From: Microbacterium pullorum
GTDB lineage: Bacteria > Actinomycetota > Actinomycetes > Actinomycetales > Microbacteriaceae
Reading direction: 5' to 3'
Length of the DNA stretch: 57,916 nucleotides
Assembly (NCBI RefSeq): GCF_014836535.1
Contig: NZ_JACSQP010000001.1
Span: forward strand, 290,411-348,326
In this document: in pieces, positions 53,487 to 57,916 of the stretch
How the letters are laid out: each line of letters starts with the position of its first letter
Position numbering within the stretch: position 1 is the first letter of the stretch
The notes under the pieces: generated by a model
Database searches by the model: none
The model's input: the letters and a program-made list of their open reading frames with translations, nothing else
What the model was told of the DNA's origin: nothing
Position numbers and translations under genes: made by a program

Positions 53487-54905
53487 GTGATGAACAGGGG
53501 ATCGGGCGTGAAGCTCTACGACACGAAGGCGCAGATGCTGCGCGACTTCGTTCCCGGTGACCCCACCCACGTGACCGTCTACGTCTGCGGCCCCACCGTG
53601 CAGTCCGGTCCGCACATCGGGCATCTGCGGGGGGCCTTGAGCTTCGACATCCTGCGCCGGTGGCTCGGCCACCGGTTCGGCAGGGTCACGTTCGTGCGCA
53701 ACGTCACCGACATCGACGACAAGGTGCTCGCCAACGCGAGCGCCGACGAGCCCTGGTGGGCGCTGGCGTACCGCATGGAACTGGAGTTCTCGCGCGCCTA
53801 CGCTGCCATCGGCATCCTGCCGCCGACGTACGAGCCGCGCGCCACCGCGTCGATCCCGCAGATGCAGGAGCTCATCGCCGAGCTCATCACCGCCGGTCAC
53901 GCGTACCCCGCCGACGGCGGCGACGTGTACTTCGACGTGCGATCGTGGCCGCACTACGGCGAGCTCACCCGGCAGTCCCTCGACGCGATGGAGCCGGCGG
54001 CCGACGCCGACCCGCGCGGCAAGCGGGATCCGCGCGACTTCGCGCTGTGGAAGGGCGCGAAGCCCGGCGAACCGGCGGATGCCGCCTGGGACTCGCCCTG
54101 GGGGCGCGGCCGGCCCGGCTGGCACATCGAGTGCTCGGCGATGGCGCGGCGCTACCTGGGATCGTCCTTCGACATCCACGGCGGCGGCCTGGATCTGCGC
54201 TTCCCGCACCACGAGAACGAGCTGGCGCAGTCCACCGCGGCCGGCGACGCGTTCGCGAGCTATTGGGTGCACAACGGACTCGTCACCGTCGGTGACCAGA
54301 AGATGTCGAAGTCACTCGGCAACTTCCTGCTCGCCGACGAGGTGCTCGCCCACCGCGACCCGCTCGTGGTGCGCTACGCGCTCGTCGCCGCGCACTACCG
54401 TTCGAACCTCGACATCACCGAGTCGTCGTTCGACGAGGCCGACGCCGCACTCGAGCGCATCCGCACGTTCCAGGTGCGCGCCGCCCGCGTGCTCGGGGCG
54501 GACAGCTGGCTCACGGTCGCCGACCTCCCCGAGGCGTTCGCCGCCGCGATGGACGACGACCTCGGCGTGCCCCAGGCGCTCGCCGTCGTGCACGAGCACG
54601 TGCGCGCCGGCAACGCCGCCCTCGACGCCGACGACCGCGACGCCGCGGCACGGGCTGCGGTGCAGGTCGGGCGCATGACCGGCATCCTCGGGCTCAACCC
54701 CGAAGACCCACGGTGGCGCGCCGGCGAGGACGGGGCCGCGGCATCGGCGCTCGACACCCTCGTGCAGACGATGATCACCCAGCGCGCGCAGGCGCGCATC
54801 GACAAGGACTGGCCCGCGGCCGACCGCATCCGAGATGCGATCGCCGCCGCCGGCATCACTCTGGAGGACACTCCGGACGGAACACATTGGAGTCTCAATG
54901 GCTAA
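53487..54905 (+). CDS. cysS: Cysteinyl-tRNA synthetase
   Basis: Class I aminoacyl-tRNA synthetase, 472 residues. HIGH is in [13 protein letters not shown] and KMSKS in [13 protein letters not shown]. Zinc ligands appear in [15 protein letters not shown] and HHENELAQS. The C-terminal anticodon-binding region is full length, which favours CysS over the shorter mycothiol ligase MshC. TAGGCT ends exactly 6 bases before GTG 53487, which is followed by an in-frame ATG. The stop overlaps rlmB. Confidence 0.95.
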   Translation: MMNRGSGVKLYDTKAQMLRDFVPGDPTHVTVYVCGPTVQSGPHIGHLRGALSFDILRRWLGHRFGRVTFVRNVTDIDDKVLANASADEPWWALAYRMELEFSRAYAAIGILPPTYEPRATASIPQMQELIAELITAGHAYPADGGDVYFDVRSWPHYGELTRQSLDAMEPAADADPRGKRDPRDFALWKGAKPGEPADAAWDSPWGRGRPGWHIECSAMARRYLGSSFDIHGGGLDLRFPHHENELAQSTAAGDAFASYWVHNGLVTVGDQKMSKSLGNFLLADEVLAHRDPLVVRYALVAAHYRSNLDITESSFDEADAALERIRTFQVRAARVLGADSWLTVADLPEAFAAAMDDDLGVPQALAVVHEHVRAGNAALDADDRDAAARAAVQVGRMTGILGLNPEDPRWRAGEDGAAASALDTLVQTMITQRAQARIDKDWPAADRIRDAIAAAGITLEDTPDGTHWSLNG

Positions 54906-55884
54906 GCCTGGGCGCCCCGGCGCAAGCAAGAACGGCAAGAAGGGCCCCACCAAGGGCACGGGCGGCAAGAACAAGCGGTCCCTCGAGGGTCGCGGACCGA
55001 CCCCGAAGGCGGAGGAGCGCGCCTGGCACCCGGCCGGCAAGCGCAAGGCTGCGGCTGAGCGCTACGCCGCCGCCGGCGGCAAGGGTGCGCCCGGGCAGAA
55101 GCCCGCGCAGCAGCGCCGCCCCAAGAAGGACGACGACACCGAGATCGTCACCGGTCGCAACTCGGTGCTCGAGGCGCTGCGGGCGAAGATCCCCGCGACG
55201 GCGTTTTACATCGCCCAGCGCGTGGAGATGGACGACCGCGTCAAGGAGATGCTGTCCATCGCCACGCACCGTGGCATCCCGGTGCTCGAAGTCACCCGCC
55301 CGGAGCTGGACCGCATGGCCGGCTTCGACGGCGTGCACCAAGGCGTCGCGATCAAGGTGCCGCCGTACGAGTACGCCCACCCGCAGGACCTGCTGGAGGA
55401 GATCATCGATCGCGACCAGACCCCCCTGCTGGTCGCGCTGGACGGTGTGACCGACCCCCGCAACCTGGGCGCGATCATCCGCTCCACGGCCGCCTTCGGC
55501 GGGCACGGCGTGATCCTTCCGCAGCGGCGCAGCGCGAGCGTCAACTCCGCCGCGTGGAAGACCAGCGCCGGCGCGGCCGCCCGTATCCCGGTCGCCATCG
55601 CCCCGAACCTGACCTCCACACTCAAGGAGTTCAAGAAGCAGGGCGTGTTCGTGCTCGGCCTCGACGGCGGCGGCGACGTGTCGCTGCCCGCGCTGGAGCT
55701 CGCCGACCGGCCCGTCGTCATCGTCGTGGGCTCGGAGGGCAAGGGCCTGTCGCGCCTCGTGACCGAGACGTGCGACCAGGTCGTGTCGATCCCGATCTCA
55801 GCGGCCACCGAGTCGCTTAACGCCGGCATCGCGGCATCCGTCGCGCTGTACCAGGTTGCCACCATGCGCGCGGCGCAGGACTGA
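54898..55884 (+). CDS. rlmB: 23S rRNA (guanosine-2'-O-)-methyltransferase RlmB
   Basis: SpoU-class (SPOUT) methyltransferase of 328 residues. A Lys/Gly-rich disordered N-terminus (about 1-80) precedes the substrate-binding domain ([13 protein letters not shown]) and the knotted catalytic domain: [46 protein letters not shown] and [24 protein letters not shown]. These correspond to motifs 1-3 of RlmB/TrmH. GGAG lies before the ATG, which overlaps cysS by 8 bases. Confidence 0.94.
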   Translation: MAKPGRPGASKNGKKGPTKGTGGKNKRSLEGRGPTPKAEERAWHPAGKRKAAAERYAAAGGKGAPGQKPAQQRRPKKDDDTEIVTGRNSVLEALRAKIPATAFYIAQRVEMDDRVKEMLSIATHRGIPVLEVTRPELDRMAGFDGVHQGVAIKVPPYEYAHPQDLLEEIIDRDQTPLLVALDGVTDPRNLGAIIRSTAAFGGHGVILPQRRSASVNSAAWKTSAGAAARIPVAIAPNLTSTLKEFKKQGVFVLGLDGGGDVSLPALELADRPVVIVVGSEGKGLSRLVTETCDQVVSIPISAATESLNAGIAASVALYQVATMRAAQD

Positions 55885-55892
55885 GGAAGAAC

Positions 55893-56531
55893 ATGACCCG
55901 CATCGCCGTCATCGGTGGCACCGGCTACGCCGGCAGCAACATCGTCGCGGAGGCCGTGGACCGCGGCCACACCGTGGTCTCGGTCGCCCGCAGCATCCCC
56001 GCCGAGCGCATCGAGGGTGCGACGTACATCGAGGGCACCGTCCTCGACGTCCCCTCGCTCGTCACCCAGCTCGAGGGCGTCGAGGTGGTCGTCGTGGCGA
56101 TCTCGCCCCGCGGCGACATGGAGGGCAAGATGCGCGAAGCCGTCGCGCAGCTGGTCGCCGCGTTGCCCGAGACCGTGCGGGTGGGGGTCATCGGCGGCGC
56201 GGGCGGGAGCCTGGTCGCCCCCGGCGGTCCGCGCCTGATCGACACCGACTTCCCCGAGGAGTTCAAGGCCGAGGCGTTCGAAGCCATCGGCGTGCTGGAA
56301 GACCTGCAGACCACGGATGCCGCACGCGACTGGTTCTTCGTGCACCCCGCCGGCGGCTTCGGCGCGTGGCATCCGGGGGAGCGCACCGGGCGCTACCGCG
56401 ACGGCGGCGACGTGCTCGTGGTCGACGAGGCGGGCGACTCGTTCATCTCCGGCCCCGACCTCGGTGTCGCCGTGGTCGACGAGATCGAGAACCCGCGGCA
56501 CCGGCGGGAGCGCTTCACCGTCGGGTACTGA
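55893..56531 (+). CDS. NAD(P)-binding oxidoreductase-like protein
   Basis: A 212-residue Rossmann protein. The dinucleotide motif GGTGYAGSNI at residues 8-17, followed by VVSVARS, suggests NAD(P) binding; the fold resembles the atypical SDR family (YwnB, biliverdin reductase B-like). The usual YxxxK catalytic pair is absent. AGGAAG lies just upstream of the ATG, 8 bases after rlmB. The role is unknown. Confidence 0.85.
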   Translation: MTRIAVIGGTGYAGSNIVAEAVDRGHTVVSVARSIPAERIEGATYIEGTVLDVPSLVTQLEGVEVVVVAISPRGDMEGKMREAVAQLVAALPETVRVGVIGGAGGSLVAPGGPRLIDTDFPEEFKAEAFEAIGVLEDLQTTDAARDWFFVHPAGGFGAWHPGERTGRYRDGGDVLVVDEAGDSFISGPDLGVAVVDEIENPRHRRERFTVGY

Positions 56532-56555
56532 CCGGCACCGACCGGTGCGGCCGGG

Positions 56556-57863
56556 CTAGACCAGGTCGCGCCAGTCGACGGTGTCTTCGTCGTCGTCCTG
56601 CACCGGGATGGCCGAGGTGGCCGTCATCACTGACAGGGTCTCGGTCTCGGGCCCGACGACCGTCGCCTCATCGCGCCGGTGGCGCAGCACGTTGTCGATG
56701 TACGACGTCAGCGTCTCGGCCAGCGGCACCGAACGGCCCCGCGCCTGCGAGATGTACCAGCGGTGCTCGAGCACCTGGTGGAAGACCTCGGCCGGTTCGA
56801 GCTTGGCGCGCAGGTCCCACGGAATGGCTTTCACGACCGGCTCGAACACGCGGGTGAGCCACTCGTGGGCGACCATGTCCTCGTCCGAGCCCAGGCGCGA
56901 CACCCGCGCGGCGAATTCGTCGAGGTCGTTGAGGAGGCGCCGGGCCTGGTTCTCCTCGACGTCGAGGCCGGTGAGGCGCAGCAGGCGCCGCTGGTGGTGC
57001 CCGGCATCGACGACCTTCGGCTGAATGGACACGCGCGTGCCGTTGTCAGTGGCCTCGATCGACATCTCGCCGATGTCGAAGCCCAGGTCGTTCAGGCGCT
57101 GCACGCGCTCGGTGATGCGCCACGATTCGTTCGCGGCGAACGTCTCACGGTCGGTGAGTGCCGCCCACAGCGCGTGGTAGGACGAGACGATGCCGTCGGC
57201 GATCGCCACGGCATCCACACCGCCCTCCAGCCGCCCGCCGGCCTCGAGGTCCATGATCTCGCCGGCGATGTTCGTGCGCGCGACGTCGAGGTCGTGCTCG
57301 CGCTGGCCCCGGGTGAGGCCGGACTCGTGCAGCTCGCCGGTCTCGGCGTCGACGAGGTAGGCGGCGAACGCGCCGGCGTCACGGCGGAACAGGGTGTTCG
57401 ACAGCGACACGTCGCCCCAGAAGAAGCCGACGTTGTGCAGGCGCGCGAGCAGCAGGGCGAGCGCGTCGACGAGGCGGGATGCCGTGTCGGGCCGCAGGAC
57501 CTGCGTGAACAGGGCCCGGTAGGGGAGGGAGAACTTCAGGTGCGCGGTGACGAGGGCGGCGGGAAGCGGCTCGCCGTCGTCATCGGTGCGCCCGGCGATG
57601 ACGGCGACGCGCGAGACGCACGGGACATCGAGACGGGCGAGGTTGCCGAGCATCTCGTACTCGCGGCGTGCCATCTCGGCCGTGGTCTCCTTGATCGCCA
57701 CCACGCGGTCCGACAGGTTGGCGAAGCGCACCAGGTGCCGGGAGAGGCCCTTGGGGAGGGAGACGATCGTCTGCGACGGCCAGTCTGCCAGCGGGGTCGA
57801 CCACGGCAGGGTCAGCAGGCCCGGATCGACCGAACTCGCAGTGATGCTGAGGGCTGAAGACAC
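56556..57863 (-). CDS. DUF4032 kinase-like protein
   Basis: A 435-residue protein whose N-terminal half looks like a lipopolysaccharide-kinase/aminoglycoside-phosphotransferase fold: Lys in RVVAIKETTAEMARREYEML, catalytic-loop-like LARLHNVGFFWGDVSLSNTLF, and metal-site-like YLVDAETGEL. The C-terminal half is the DUF4032 domain. It is probably cytosolic, with substrate unknown. The GTG at 57863 has GGAG 5 bases upstream. It lies convergent with the NAD(P)-binding gene. Confidence 0.82.
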   Translation of the reverse strand: MSSALSITASSVDPGLLTLPWSTPLADWPSQTIVSLPKGLSRHLVRFANLSDRVVAIKETTAEMARREYEMLGNLARLDVPCVSRVAVIAGRTDDDGEPLPAALVTAHLKFSLPYRALFTQVLRPDTASRLVDALALLLARLHNVGFFWGDVSLSNTLFRRDAGAFAAYLVDAETGELHESGLTRGQREHDLDVARTNIAGEIMDLEAGGRLEGGVDAVAIADGIVSSYHALWAALTDRETFAANESWRITERVQRLNDLGFDIGEMSIEATDNGTRVSIQPKVVDAGHHQRRLLRLTGLDVEENQARRLLNDLDEFAARVSRLGSDEDMVAHEWLTRVFEPVVKAIPWDLRAKLEPAEVFHQVLEHRWYISQARGRSVPLAETLTSYIDNVLRHRRDEATVVGPETETLSVMTATSAIPVQDDDEDTVDWRDLV

Positions 57864-57916
57864 GGGTACTCCTGGGCGAAACGGCGCGGCGCGGGCAGCC
57901 TCCAGGCTACCCGCGC

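Noticed and set aside
53487..54905. Mycothiol ligase MshC instead of CysS
   Set aside because: Full length with complete C-terminal anticodon-binding region and neighbours ispDF and rlmB fit CysS.

Overview
The window is a very GC-rich (about 70 %) chromosomal segment from an actinobacterium. The pooled evidence points to Microbacteriaceae, probably Microbacterium or a close relative: GC-ending codons, CarD, a Tad/TadE secretion block, an orphan GlnR-type regulator, the SenX3-RegX3 pair, an RskA/SigK/DipZ/fasciclin locus, a 6C RNA and many leaderless genes. I see no insertion sequence, prophage, integrase, CRISPR array or rRNA. It looks like core chromosome with dense operons and short spacers.

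Layout. Positions 1-415 hold degenerate tandem hairpin repeats. Next come a HAD phosphatase, tRNA-Pro, a metallophosphoesterase and a class A penicillin-binding protein (416-4862, minus), then DUF4177 and RidA proteins (plus) and acetyl-CoA synthetase (minus). A 6C small RNA (about 7930-8045) precedes a compact Tad locus (8136-11005) that runs into topA-tmk-holB and a secreted peptidase-like hydrolase (to 17195). After tRNA-Thr come an ABC efflux permease/ATPase pair, a small membrane protein, an MMPL transporter with a palindromic operator at its start codon, nicotinamidase, and the MetP/MetS amino-acid transporter (minus). A frameshifted remnant of what may be a cell-wall carboxypeptidase follows at 25178-25488.

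From 25.5 to 28.7 kb are a hydrolase, an LLM flavin enzyme, tRNA-Lys and a membrane Ser/Thr kinase. The 28.9-33.2 kb block is an envelope redox/stress locus: a fasciclin lipoprotein divergent from dipZ-sigK-rskA, with mirrored SigK-like promoters between them. A gene-free stretch at 33.85-34.2 kb contains two long inverted repeats and a compact multibranched structure upstream of pabC.

Phosphate genes dominate 35.2-50.1 kb: pstS-C-A-B (minus, with a PHO box), a Nudix/histidine-phosphatase fusion translationally coupled to ppk, a GlnR-like regulator, phoU, and senX3-regX3. Between them lie small membrane proteins, a nitrobindin-like protein, a YgfZ-like protein, a methyltransferase and gpmA. 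The right end holds carD-ispDF, a DMT transporter, cysS-rlmB, an NAD(P)-binding protein and a DUF4032 kinase-like protein.

Two patterns run through the window. Many genes without a Shine-Dalgarno sequence have a TANNNT-like -10 box ending exactly 6 nt before the start codon, as expected for leaderless mRNAs. Intergenic gaps repeatedly carry long inverted repeats, often two-tiered, whose arm sequences mostly differ from site to site.
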